This document shows, in pieces, positions 1 through 7,166 of a stretch of 33,163 bases of DNA. The notes beneath the pieces were generated by a model. It searched no databases, was not told the origin of the DNA, and saw only the letters and a list, made by a program, of their open reading frames with translations. The position numbers were made by a program, and so were the translations under genes. The stretch covers positions 1 to 33,163 of the forward strand of contig DDQN01000061.1 in assembly GCA_002342685.1 (NCBI GenBank), given 5' to 3'. The stretch is from Vibrio sp. UBA2441 (GTDB taxonomy: Bacteria > Pseudomonadota > Gammaproteobacteria > Enterobacterales > Vibrionaceae). Positions within the stretch are counted from its first letter, which is position 1, and every line of letters begins with the position of its first letter.

Positions 1-2
1 CA

Positions 3-2000
3 ATGATCACGGGTATATTCGCTGAGAAAATTGTCCTAAAAGCTGAAAAAGAAAATGTAACTAAACAAGTTGCTGATTTATTAAACAATAGCCTAAAAGG
101 ACAAGTTGATACCGTGACTCTCTCTGTGTCTAATTATTATAAAGATGCAACCATTGAGAATGTAAAAGCAAGCTTGGCTAATGAAATCAGCACGTTTGCA
201 GATACCATAGAAAAAATATATCAATCGTCTTCAGACTTTGAGCAAGCAGACCACGCAGTATATTCTTTTTTAAATAACTACCGCTGGGATCAGGGAAGGT
301 ACATTTTTGCCTATGACGCGGATTCTATTGTCTATCGTGCCAACGGTGCCAATAAAGAGATCGTTGGAAAAAGCGCCTCTAATAGCAAAGATGTAAAAGG
401 CAACTTTTTTGCTCAGGATATTGTTGCCTCAGCAAAACAGAACAAGATAGGTTTTTCTCGCTACTACTTTAAAAACCCTATCACTGGAAACGTAGAAGAA
501 AAACTCTCCGCTTCTATATATTTCGCCCCAATGAACTTAGTTATCGCCACAGGGGAGTACATCAAAACCCTGCAGAAAGATAAGTTGGATGCAGCCCTAA
601 ATACGATTAGCACTTCAAAATATGGCAAAAATGGCTATTTTTGGGTCCAAGACAATAAAGGGGTTATCCTCACTCACCCTAAAACCGAACTGATTGGACA
701 GACATTGGGAACCACCAGCAAAATTGCCAATGAGATACGAGGTAAAGAGCAGGAATTCACTATCACGACCTACGAAAACCCCGCCACAAAGCAGTTTGAA
801 AAAAAGATCAATTACGCCAAGAATATCTTTCCTGACTGGGGCTGGACTATTGTCACAGGTACTTACGAGAGTGACATTACGTCTATTGAACAAAACCTGA
901 CCGATGCAACCACCAAAATATTTAATGAAACTGTGCTTCAAGGTTCGATGATAGGTATTGGTATTATCATCATTGCATTGGCAATTACTATTTGGATCAT
1001 TAATAGACTGGTCAATGATTTAATCCAGTTAAGAAAACGAATTGATACTCTATCAACGGGTGAAGCTGACCTAACCTCACGTGTTAATATCACCAGCAAA
1101 GATGAACTGGGTGATATAGGAGATTCGATTAACAACTTTATCATCTACCTTCAAAGTATGATTAAAGACGTGTCAGGTGCAAGCGCGCACATTACCGATA
1201 GTATTAAAGAGTTAAGTAAACAGTCGGAATCAGCCAATAGCGCATTAATTACCCATGCTGCTGAAACAGAGCAAGTTGTCGCTGCAATTACAGAAATGAG
1301 TGCCACTGCAGACACAGTGGCACAAAGTGCAGCGGACACCGCAGAGAACACCAAGAAAACGGATATTGAAGCACAGACTTCAAAAGAAAGTGTTCTTGAG
1401 GCCAGTAATAGTATGGCTCTATTGATGACCGAAGTTGAAACCGCAGCATCTAATATCCATACGATGAACGACAACACCAAAGAAATAGTAAATGTATTAG
1501 GTGTTATCGGAGATATTGCTGAGCAAACGAACCTACTGGCACTCAACGCTGCAATAGAAGCCGCCAGAGCCGGTGAACAAGGTAGAGGGTTCGCCGTGGT
1601 TGCCGATGAAGTAAGAGCGCTAGCATCGAGGACTCAAACCAGTACCCAAGAGATCAATGAACTTCTGGCGCGACTTCAAAAGGACGCCGTAAAAGCGGTA
1701 TCTGCAATGGATGAAACTAAACAAAGCTGTCAAAAAACCGCTGACAATGCCGATAAGGTTGCCTCTGGACTCGATTCAATGAGCATTTCTATCGTGGAGA
1801 TCAACGATTTAAGCTCACAGATAGCAACAGCTTCCGAAGAACAGAGCTCAGTGACTGAAGAAGTAAATCGTAATATGACTAACATCCGTGAAATGGTCCT
1901 TGGTCTAACTGAAAATGGAAAAGCGACCTTGGACAGTACGCAAAATCTGGCAGCTGCCAATGCCCAACTCAGTTCGTTAGTCGGCAAATTTAAGGTGTAA
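3..2000 (+). CDS. Methyl-accepting chemotaxis protein, 5' end outside window
   Basis: This is a transmembrane chemoreceptor that passes ligand binding in the periplasm to CheA/CheW. The readable 665 residues begin in a region that would normally follow the first membrane helix, so the true start and TM1 probably lie left of the window. Two Cache-like modules follow: one around residues 95-190 (YIFAYDADSIVYR) and one around 205-290 (NGYFWVQDNKGVILTHP, then WGWTIVTGTY). The second membrane helix is at about 315-337 (GIGIIIIALAITIWII), followed by a HAMP domain (about 338-391) and the cytoplasmic signalling coiled coil. The conserved hairpin tip AEQTNLLALNAAIEAARAGE lies at about 505-525. No C-terminal NWETF-type CheR tether is present. 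The ligand cannot be told from sequence. An inverted repeat follows the stop codon. Confidence 0.93.
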   Translation: MITGIFAEKIVLKAEKENVTKQVADLLNNSLKGQVDTVTLSVSNYYKDATIENVKASLANEISTFADTIEKIYQSSSDFEQADHAVYSFLNNYRWDQGRYIFAYDADSIVYRANGANKEIVGKSASNSKDVKGNFFAQDIVASAKQNKIGFSRYYFKNPITGNVEEKLSASIYFAPMNLVIATGEYIKTLQKDKLDAALNTISTSKYGKNGYFWVQDNKGVILTHPKTELIGQTLGTTSKIANEIRGKEQEFTITTYENPATKQFEKKINYAKNIFPDWGWTIVTGTYESDITSIEQNLTDATTKIFNETVLQGSMIGIGIIIIALAITIWIINRLVNDLIQLRKRIDTLSTGEADLTSRVNITSKDELGDIGDSINNFIIYLQSMIKDVSGASAHITDSIKELSKQSESANSALITHAAETEQVVAAITEMSATADTVAQSAADTAENTKKTDIEAQTSKESVLEASNSMALLMTEVETAASNIHTMNDNTKEIVNVLGVIGDIAEQTNLLALNAAIEAARAGEQGRGFAVVADEVRALASRTQTSTQEINELLARLQKDAVKAVSAMDETKQSCQKTADNADKVASGLDSMSISIVEINDLSSQIATASEEQSSVTEEVNRNMTNIREMVLGLTENGKATLDSTQNLAAANAQLSSLVGKFKV

Positions 2001-2008
2001 TATTCCAG

Positions 2009-2045
2009 ATAACCTCAGCATCCAGCTCCTGTATGCTGAGGTTAT
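2009..2045 (+). terminator. Perfect 13-bp inverted repeat after the chemoreceptor gene
   Basis: ATAACCTCAGCAT (2009-2021) pairs perfectly with ATGCTGAGGTTAT (2033-2045) across an 11-nt loop, starting 9 nt after the stop codon. No good T tract follows, so it could be a weak terminator or a transcript-end stabilising hairpin. Confidence 0.5.
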
Positions 2046-2289
2046 ACTGCTGAATATAACCTCATTTACATAACCCTTCTCCAACATCAGTGCCCAACGA
2101 TTGGGGGCACCTATCACTTCCAATATCACTACTTTTATCAAAATAAGATCAAAATCCACACCGAGTGCAATCGATTACATTTATTGCATTCTATTCTGGG
2201 AGAACTCTATAACCGGATAGAAATTAATTCGCTTTTTTCCAGATTATTGTCTATAAATAACTTTCACCTACCCACAAAGGAGTACATCG

Positions 2290-2496
2290 ATGGATCGATT
2301 TAATAATGTATATTGTCTGGTAACGGGTCAGGTACCAGGAATAGGAAGTTACCTTTGTAAAAACTGTAGTATTGCTATCGATATTGATGAAGACGACAAG
2401 AGGTTGCCAACTTGCCCATGCTGCGAACAACAATTTTTTTATCCAGAGCCAACACCCAAGTCTATATTATTGAGTGAGCAAGCATTGCTTAGCTAA
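2290..2496 (+). CDS. Small zinc-ribbon protein, function unknown
   Basis: This is a 68-residue protein with the layout of a single zinc ribbon. It has a first knuckle C23-x2-C26, then a DEDD acidic stretch, then a second knuckle C42-P-C44-C45, plus an isolated C9. The N-terminal VTGQVPGIGSYLC segment resembles zinc-ribbon proteins common in Vibrio and related gammaproteobacteria, but no function is assigned to those that I know. A good Shine-Dalgarno (AAAGGAG, 2276-2282) precedes the ATG. The gene stands alone, between the chemoreceptor and a gene on the opposite strand. The cysteines are seen; metal binding is inferred. Confidence 0.75.
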   Translation: MDRFNNVYCLVTGQVPGIGSYLCKNCSIAIDIDEDDKRLPTCPCCEQQFFYPEPTPKSILLSEQALLS

Positions 2497-2530
2497 TTTG
2501 CGGTTAAATTTAGCTAGGTTGAACACAGAT

Positions 2531-3097
2531 CTACGTAACTAAATGAATAGCCAAATTTTGCTTATATTCAAGGTTTAGCAATTCATTCGCCTCACCTTCT
2601 GAACCGTGTAACCACAGCTCAATATGTTCGTCTGAGAGTAACAGCGGCATCCTGTGATGATACTCGCAGCATTGAGGGTTTGGGCTAGTCGTTAAAGTAA
2701 CCAGCCTATCTTCATCCTCTAAAGCAATACCCGCCATGAATAAAGACCTATTTTCTGAAGCGGAGAAAAGGTATTTTTGTTTCATGCCCCTATCCCCTTT
2801 CCACTCATACCAACCGCTACAAGGAACCACAACTCTATGGTTTTGATAAGCAGCTCTAAATGTAGGCTTACTGGCAATGCTTTCAGCCTGAGCATTTATA
2901 ATCATCTGTTTTGCCCACTCTGGTTTTATTCCCCAAAAAAGCTCTAATTGTTGAATGGTATAACCCGTTTTTCCGATCACTGATACAGCCTGAGATGGTC
3001 TAAGATCCAGGTTAGTTTGAGGGATAAATGTAATTCCTAACACAGCACTGATGGCCTGAGTCAAAGGGTCATCAATAATATTAAGTCGTCCGCACAT
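2531..3097 (-). CDS. SRAP-domain protein (YedK/HMCES family)
   Basis: SRAP proteins protect abasic sites in single-stranded DNA by forming a thiazolidine link through the N-terminal Cys2 that is exposed once Met1 is removed. The protein starts MCGRLN, so Cys2 is in place. The family glutamate is at E98 (GWYEWK) and the family histidine at H147 (HHRMPL), both in expected contexts. The position matching Asn37 of E. coli YedK (NVAP) reads DLRP here, so Asp31 replaces Asn. At 188 residues it is shorter than E. coli YedK (about 222). It is convergent with the zinc-ribbon gene and divergent from uspA. Older annotations call this family SOS response-associated peptidase; no LexA box was recognised upstream. 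Confidence 0.88.
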   Translation of the reverse strand: MCGRLNIIDDPLTQAISAVLGITFIPQTNLDLRPSQAVSVIGKTGYTIQQLELFWGIKPEWAKQMIINAQAESIASKPTFRAAYQNHRVVVPCSGWYEWKGDRGMKQKYLFSASENRSLFMAGIALEDEDRLVTLTTSPNPQCCEYHHRMPLLLSDEHIELWLHGSEGEANELLNLEYKQNLAIHLVT

Positions 3098-3346
3098 AGC
3101 ACTATAAGTTCATTTTTACCGTAATATTATTGTAGTTCAGCCTACCAGCTATGATTTTCTGCTAGATAACAAGATTCGAAAAAAGAGCTCTTTGCATCTA
3201 AGTGATCTGAAATAAGATGAAATAGTCTCACTACTGATAAAACACTCATTTTGCTCTAAATCTTTAAATACTATTTAAACCAAGGATACGAGACAAAAAT
3301 GAAAAGACTATGCTTATAGTGAAGTTGCCAATAAAAGGGGAAAACG

Positions 3347-3772
3347 ATGAGCTATAAACATATTCTAGTCGCCGTAGACCTAACCGATGAAAGCCGCTTG
3401 TTGGTTCAAAAAGCAGCTAGTCTTGCTAGAGTACTGGAAGCAGAACTATCGTTGATTCATATTGAACAACGATACGGTGAGGTCTATCCCGGTCAAGTGA
3501 TCAATCAGGAATTATTATCGCAAGCATCAGAAAAAGCACGAAACGAAGCAAAAGATATATTACAAATCTTTAAGCATAATGCCGATTATCCTATAGCCCA
3601 TAGCTTAATAAGTTCAGGTCATATCATCGATGAGTTAGAAGATGCATTACAACTGCATAAATTTGATTTAATCGTGTGCGGACACCATCAAGATTTTTGG
3701 CATACCATACTTTCTTCAGCAAAACAGATCTTGCGATCCACACCCATTGATCTGTTAATTGTACCTTTGTAA
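3347..3772 (+). CDS. uspA: Universal stress protein A
   Basis: This is a cytoplasmic stress protein of the UspA fold. The 141-residue sequence follows E. coli UspA closely, with MSYKHILVAVDL at the start, SLIHIE in strand two, and CGHHQDFW plus LLIVPL near the end. As in UspA itself, the G-2x-G-9x-G-S/T ATP loop of the other Usp subclass is absent: the equivalent segment is GHHQDFWHTILSSAKQIL. Binding of ATP is therefore not expected. The Shine-Dalgarno AAAAGGGG lies just upstream of the ATG. The gene is monocistronic, with 249 bp of noncoding DNA upstream shared with the divergent SRAP gene and a hairpin downstream. Confidence 0.93.
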   Translation: MSYKHILVAVDLTDESRLLVQKAASLARVLEAELSLIHIEQRYGEVYPGQVINQELLSQASEKARNEAKDILQIFKHNADYPIAHSLISSGHIIDELEDALQLHKFDLIVCGHHQDFWHTILSSAKQILRSTPIDLLIVPL

Positions 3773-3815
3773 TGATCGGCCTGTTTTGAGTAAACTCTGG
3801 TCGGTAAGGCTCTCT

Positions 3816-3860
3816 AGCCTCAAGATATAAAGTTAACTGTGTATTTTATATCTTGAGGCT
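3816..3860 (+). terminator. Perfect 16-bp inverted repeat after uspA
   Basis: AGCCTCAAGATATAAA (3816-3831) is perfectly complementary to TTTATATCTTGAGGCT (3845-3860) across a 13-nt loop. It begins 43 nt after the uspA stop. Only GTTTCT follows, so termination may be modest. Like the hairpin after the chemoreceptor it has a CCTCA/TGAGG base and a long loop. Confidence 0.55.
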
Positions 3861-3895
3861 GTTTCTGGATAATTACCTATTTTCCAAAAATTTTT

Positions 3896-3907
3896 TGGCA
3901 TATGCCA
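3896..3907. promoter_or_regulatory. Distal TGGCATATGCCA operator
   Basis: This is a perfect 12-bp palindrome. Its centre is 33 bp upstream of a second near-identical palindrome and about 61 bp upstream of the inferred start of transcription of the DUF134 operon. It is probably a binding site for the DUF134 regulator encoded just downstream (inference). Confidence 0.6.
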
Positions 3908-3927
3908 GAAATAGCGCCTTGCAGTTA

Positions 3928-3956
3928 TTGGCGTATGCCATTAACTGTCGTATAGT
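3928..3956 (+). promoter_or_regulatory. Promoter of DUF134 operon with operator on the -35 box
   Basis: The -35 TTGGCG (3928-3933) and -10 TATAGT (3951-3956) are separated by 17 bp. The -35 is embedded in the palindrome TGGCGTATGCCA (3929-3940), which differs from the distal copy by one base. This layout suggests autoregulation by a factor that binds both sites. Confidence 0.6.
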
Positions 3957-3982
3957 TCCCTTGAAACTCAATAGGAGATTAC

Positions 3983-4267
3983 ATGGCTAGACCTAAGAAA
4001 TGTCGTCGTATTTGTGGGCGTCCTGCTTATAGCTGCTTTAAACCAAATGGCATACCAATGAGTAAGCTAGAAAAGGTAACACTTCTTGCCGAAGAGTTTG
4101 AAGCATTAAGGTTAGCTGACTATCAGAATCTTAGTCAGCAAGAAGCCGCCGATCATATGGGAGTTTCAAGGCAAACTTTTGGCAATATCATCAATAGCGC
4201 GAGATTTAAAGTTGCTGAAAGTTTAGTAAAAGGCAACGCTCTTGTTCTAGACGATAAGGAGTCATAA
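3983..4267 (+). CDS. DUF134 family DNA-binding regulator
   Basis: This 94-residue protein fits the DUF134 family, whose members carry a sigma-70 region 4-like helix-turn-helix. Visible marks are the MARPKK N-terminus, the FKPNGIPMSKLE segment, EEFEALRLADYQNLSQQEAADHMGVSRQTFG (HTH about 35-67), and INSARFKVAESLVKG. Three cysteines (C7, C11, C18) cluster at the N-terminus. The family usually has one in that stretch as I recall it, so metal or redox sensing is possible but unproven. The start is fixed by AGGAG (3973-3977). The stop is one base from the start of the NifX-like gene, so the two are translationally close. Two palindromes upstream make it a probable autoregulator. Confidence 0.88.
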   Translation: MARPKKCRRICGRPAYSCFKPNGIPMSKLEKVTLLAEEFEALRLADYQNLSQQEAADHMGVSRQTFGNIINSARFKVAESLVKGNALVLDDKES

Positions 4268-4268
4268 C

Positions 4269-4742
4269 ATGATTTATGCGGTTCCACTAAAAAATAATTG
4301 TGTCTCAAACCATTTCTCAAAATCGACGCAATTTGCGTTCTTTAACGAAGATAATTCTCTCATTCAAAACTGTCACAACCCAACAACCGGACAATCATCC
4401 TGCCAAAATAAAAATGCCCTAATTGCGTTAATTAAAGAGATGAATACCGATGCGGTCATTATTCGTCACATTGGTGAAAGAGCATTAGGAAAACTGCTAA
4501 GCGAGGGGATTCGGGTTTTTCAGCTTTCGTCTCAAACCCTTATGTCGGAAGCTATATACAGTCCAATGCACGAACTCACTGAAGCCAGTCAGGGAAAAAC
4601 ATCTGTGAATCATATGACGAAAGGTTGTGTCTCTCATGCTAATCAGGTTGATGATATATACTTGAATAAAGGTGCAAGGAAGGCACGCCTTTTAAAAGGT
4701 AATTTAAACGAGATATCATCACTCAAGCCTTTCAACAAGTAA
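4269..4742 (+). CDS. NifX/NifB C-terminal-like cluster-binding protein
   Basis: This 157-residue protein carries a NifX-type (dinitrogenase iron-molybdenum cofactor biosynthesis) fold. Visible marks are the start MIYAVPLKNN with SNHFSKSTQFAFFNEDN, the central ALIALIKEMNTDAVIIRHIGERAL, and GIRVFQLSS. Cysteines at about 11, 35, 45 and 120 could hold a metal cluster. No nitrogenase genes are nearby, so it is unlikely to act in FeMo-cofactor assembly here; such proteins occur in many non-fixers with unknown jobs. About 35 basic residues follow the domain. The Shine-Dalgarno AAGGAG lies inside the end of the DUF134 gene. It is the middle gene of a three-gene operon. Confidence 0.82.
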   Translation: MIYAVPLKNNCVSNHFSKSTQFAFFNEDNSLIQNCHNPTTGQSSCQNKNALIALIKEMNTDAVIIRHIGERALGKLLSEGIRVFQLSSQTLMSEAIYSPMHELTEASQGKTSVNHMTKGCVSHANQVDDIYLNKGARKARLLKGNLNEISSLKPFNK

Positions 4743-4754
4743 AAGGGGCAAACT

Positions 4755-4958
4755 ATGGCTACTGTACTTATTAGTTTCGGCGCATTTTTGATCGTCATTT
4801 TACTGATGGCTATTGGCGTTATTTTTAATAAGAAAACCATAAAAGGCAGTTGTGGTGGGCTCAGCAATGTTGGTGTAGATAAAGCCTGTAATTGCGAAGA
4901 AACCTGTGACGACCATAAGTTATATCAAATCTCCGAACCAGAAGAGAATGAAAAATAA
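4755..4958 (+). CDS. NqrM-like membrane protein
   Basis: This 67-residue protein has one membrane helix (about 4-24, LISFGAFLIVILLMAIGVIF) followed by a cysteine motif: GSCGGLSNVGVDKACNCEETC, giving Cys positions of the form C-x12-C-x-C-x3-C. This is the layout of NqrM (DUF539), the maturation factor that delivers iron to the Na+-translocating NADH:quinone reductase of Vibrio. The usual nqrM follows the nqr operon and apbE, and neither is here, so this is probably a paralog serving another membrane Fe site. It has an AAAGGGG Shine-Dalgarno and starts 12 nt after the NifX-like gene. The link to iron is inferred from family and neighbours. Confidence 0.8.
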   Translation: MATVLISFGAFLIVILLMAIGVIFNKKTIKGSCGGLSNVGVDKACNCEETCDDHKLYQISEPEENEK

Positions 4959-4962
4959 CAGT

Positions 4963-4985
4963 CAGCGCTCATTACCTGAGCGCTG
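4963..4985. terminator. Bidirectional terminator hairpin
   Basis: CAGCGCTCA (4963-4971) pairs with TGAGCGCTG (4977-4985) over a 5-nt loop, between two converging genes. Transcripts from the minus strand run into ACTGTTATTTTT after the hairpin, and those from the plus strand into ATTTATCATT. Confidence 0.7.
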
Positions 4986-4997
4986 ATTTATCATTAA

Positions 4998-5981
4998 TTA
5001 ACGCGTCATTTTTTTCACAAAAACCACGACAAAAAGCGCCATAGTAAAACTACCTAAAAATGCTTCAAATGCGGCAATAAAACGTGCCGCTCCACTTGGA
5101 GAGATATCTCCGTACCCTAATGTAGTAAAAGTCACCACACTAAAGTAAACCGCATTCAAAAACTCTAACACTAAACCCAAAACACCAGTCGTAATGTCAG
5201 GATATATTGGATTTTGTTCAGCGGTACCAAGAAAAAAATACGCAAGTGCACAAATAAAAATAAACGCTAATGAAAACATAACCACTCTCAGTGGTGACTC
5301 TCCATAACCACAAAACACATCCACCGCTTTAGAAATCCATCTTTTATAGCTGGTTTTTGGCATTTGATAACGGCGGTACGTCATCTCCTTTTTAAAAAAG
5401 AACCCTGCAGTTTCAAACAAACCTTGCCTTTCGCATTGCTTGCGAATGTTTCGGGCAACCTCTTCAGTCTCTTGACAAAGCGCCACTGCCTCTTCTCTAT
5501 GCCACTCCTTCATCGCTTTAATAGCACGCCGCTCCTGCTTAAACATTACCCCCCAATCAATTGTTTCCAACCGGGCATCAGATAGATCGGCCCCAAGCAA
5601 ATTGCAATTATCCAATTTGGCACAATGAAGATTGGCACACACTAATTTGCTCTTCATCAGAGAGGAGCCTCTGAGATCCAAGCCAAAAAAATGCGCTTCT
5701 GTCAGGTCAGCACGATAGAAATCTGCATTTCGGCATTTATAACCAATACGACTCCCACGGTGTACTAGGTCTATATCCTGTAATTTAGTTTTTGCTAACT
5801 GAAAACCATCCAGAGGCTTTCCATCTCTAACCCATTGCTCTATTTTCTGTTTAATATCATCGTTACTTTTGTCGATATCTGGATTGTGCCAATAACATAA
5901 ACCTGACTCTCCCGCTGGTTCTGTGCAGTGCCAGCCATCTTCATTACAGAACGTGCATGTTTCTATTTTTTTTTCTGTCAT
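4998..5981 (-). CDS. Pentapeptide-repeat two-TM potassium channel
   Basis: This 327-residue protein has four recognisable parts. (1) An N-terminal Cys/His cluster C9-x2-C12-x6-C19-x9-C29-x2-H32 that looks like a zinc-binding knuckle. (2) A pentapeptide-repeat segment of about 65 residues (about 80-145: CRNADFYRADLTEAHFFGLD, then CANLHCAKLDNCNLLGADLS). (3) A charged helical linker with many Lys/Arg/Glu. (4) A two-helix pore module (Ion_trans_2): TM1 about 228-252, selectivity filter TLGYGD at 287-292, and TM2 near the C-terminus ending KKMTR. The filter predicts K+ selectivity. The Shine-Dalgarno GGAGG precedes the ATG. Known relatives are uncharacterised, and the gating signal is unknown. The region upstream holds a perfect 18-bp inverted repeat. 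Confidence 0.88.
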   Translation of the reverse strand: MTEKKIETCTFCNEDGWHCTEPAGESGLCYWHNPDIDKSNDDIKQKIEQWVRDGKPLDGFQLAKTKLQDIDLVHRGSRIGYKCRNADFYRADLTEAHFFGLDLRGSSLMKSKLVCANLHCAKLDNCNLLGADLSDARLETIDWGVMFKQERRAIKAMKEWHREEAVALCQETEEVARNIRKQCERQGLFETAGFFFKKEMTYRRYQMPKTSYKRWISKAVDVFCGYGESPLRVVMFSLAFIFICALAYFFLGTAEQNPIYPDITTGVLGLVLEFLNAVYFSVVTFTTLGYGDISPSGAARFIAAFEAFLGSFTMALFVVVFVKKMTR

Positions 5982-6075
5982 ACGCGATTCCTCCAGAAGC
6001 TCTATCTCGTCGTTCTGGCTTTAACGTTTCTATTACGTATATTCAGTATAAGTTTAGAACGCATGTCACATTTTT

Positions 6076-6113
6076 CCGCCTAATTATTAATAATTTTATT
6101 AATAATTAGGCGG
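6076..6113. repeat. Perfect 18-bp inverted repeat with 2-nt spacer
   Basis: CCGCCTAATTATTAATAA (6076-6093) and its exact reverse complement (6096-6113) flank TT. It lies between the 3' end of the LysR gene and the start of the channel gene, both on the minus strand. Read on the minus strand it is followed by AAAAA rather than a U tract, so it is not a standard terminator for lysR. On the plus strand a T run precedes it. A cruciform, processing site or operator is possible. Confidence 0.75.
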
Positions 6114-6183
6114 AGTTAAAACATAGAAATTATGAAAATCAAAGCGTAATTCAACTGAAACAAGTTGTTATTATTTGCTTATG

Positions 6184-7071
6184 CTAATTTAATTGCTCTT
6201 TTGCCAAGCGTTGTTTGAGATAGTCAAGAAACAGTTTTGTACGGGTATGCTGGTAATCTAACTTAGGGTAATAAGCATATACTGTAGTTTCATCTGCGGT
6301 AACATCAGGTAGAATCCGAACCAATGAACCTGTCTTAAGCTCTTCTTTTAACATTACATTATTCGAAAGCAAGATCCCCATCCCACTCTTACCAGCATAA
6401 AAAAGTGCCTCTGGATTGGTCGTGGCAAAGTTTCCCGATAAATGTATGCGTTTGCCTTTAGAAAGTTTAATTTCTCGCTGCGGGCGTTCACCCCAGATCA
6501 AGATGTTATGTTGGGTGAGCTCTTCAACTATCTTGGGCTCACCATACTTATTAATATATTTGGGAGATGCATAAAACGCTGCCTGATGTTCAAACAACGG
6601 CGTCGCTTTAAAGCTTAAAGAGTTTAACTGCTCAATTTCTCGGCTAATAAACAGGTCAAGACTAAGCTCTGGAAGCTGCCCCGGTGTTGTGGATATTAAT
6701 TGGATACGAATATCTGGATATTGCTGTAAAAAATCGTCCAAATATTGCACCAAAAATTTTGATCCTACTGCGAGTGTTGCGCCGATTTTTAAAAGGCCTA
6801 CAGGATCTTGGTTTACACTCCGTGTTTCATCAACAACAGACTGCCAGCTATCGAGCTGACTTTTAGCTCGCTGGTAAAATAGCACTCCCGCTTCAGTTTG
6901 AGTTACAGAGCGCGTCGTTCGCTTAAGCAATTGAACGCCGATGCGTTCTTCCAACCAATGAATACGTTTGCTGATTGCTGAACTAGTGGTGGTGAGTTTT
7001 CTCGCAGCACCATTGAAACTCCCTTCTTCAACCACACGTATATAGCTTTGTACGCTCTGTATCCAATCCAT
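6184..7071 (-). CDS. LysR-family transcriptional regulator
   Basis: This 295-residue protein has the standard LysR architecture. The winged helix-turn-helix is at about 1-60 (SYIRVVEEGSFNGAARKLTTTSSAISKRIHWLEERIG, then LLKRTTRSVTQTEAG). The effector-binding domain is at about 88-290. The HTH most resembles the CrgA-like group of LysR proteins. It is divergent from an EmrD-like exporter with 95 bp between the two starts, so it is the likely regulator of that exporter. The effector cannot be deduced. The C-terminus ends normally, with no sign of truncation. Confidence 0.92.
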   Translation of the reverse strand: MDWIQSVQSYIRVVEEGSFNGAARKLTTTSSAISKRIHWLEERIGVQLLKRTTRSVTQTEAGVLFYQRAKSQLDSWQSVVDETRSVNQDPVGLLKIGATLAVGSKFLVQYLDDFLQQYPDIRIQLISTTPGQLPELSLDLFISREIEQLNSLSFKATPLFEHQAAFYASPKYINKYGEPKIVEELTQHNILIWGERPQREIKLSKGKRIHLSGNFATTNPEALFYAGKSGMGILLSNNVMLKEELKTGSLVRILPDVTADETTVYAYYPKLDYQHTRTKLFLDYLKQRLAKEQLN

Positions 7072-7098
7072 TTTTACTCTCTCTTTTTATTGTTTCTT

Positions 7099-7122
7099 AT
7101 TGGGAACTAATTCATTTCCAAT
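7099..7122. promoter_or_regulatory. Candidate LysR operator between lysR-type gene and exporter
   Basis: An imperfect dyad, ATTGGGAAC-n6-ATTTCCAAT (7 of 9 arm positions match), lies in the divergent intergenic region and fits the loose T-n11-A LysR pattern. Direct repeats TTATCAAT at 7131 and 7145 and a TATAAG (7152-7157) lie between it and the exporter start. Confidence 0.4.
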
Positions 7123-7166
7123 TATCTGGATTATCAATTATTGGTTATCAATATAAGCTTACTCTC

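Noticed and set aside
1151..1546. 131-codon open frame antisense to the chemoreceptor
   Set aside because: It is a shadow of the MCP signalling coiled coil; low-complexity Ala/Ser/Val product with no domain.
3896..3956. Sigma-54 promoter, suggested by TGGC and GC elements
   Set aside because: The GG-n10-GC spacing is not met, while a sigma-70 pair TTGGCG-17-TATAGT is present.
4269..4742. Evidence for nitrogen fixation from the NifX-like gene
   Set aside because: No nif structural or regulatory genes are present in the window, and the domain is common in organisms that do not fix nitrogen.
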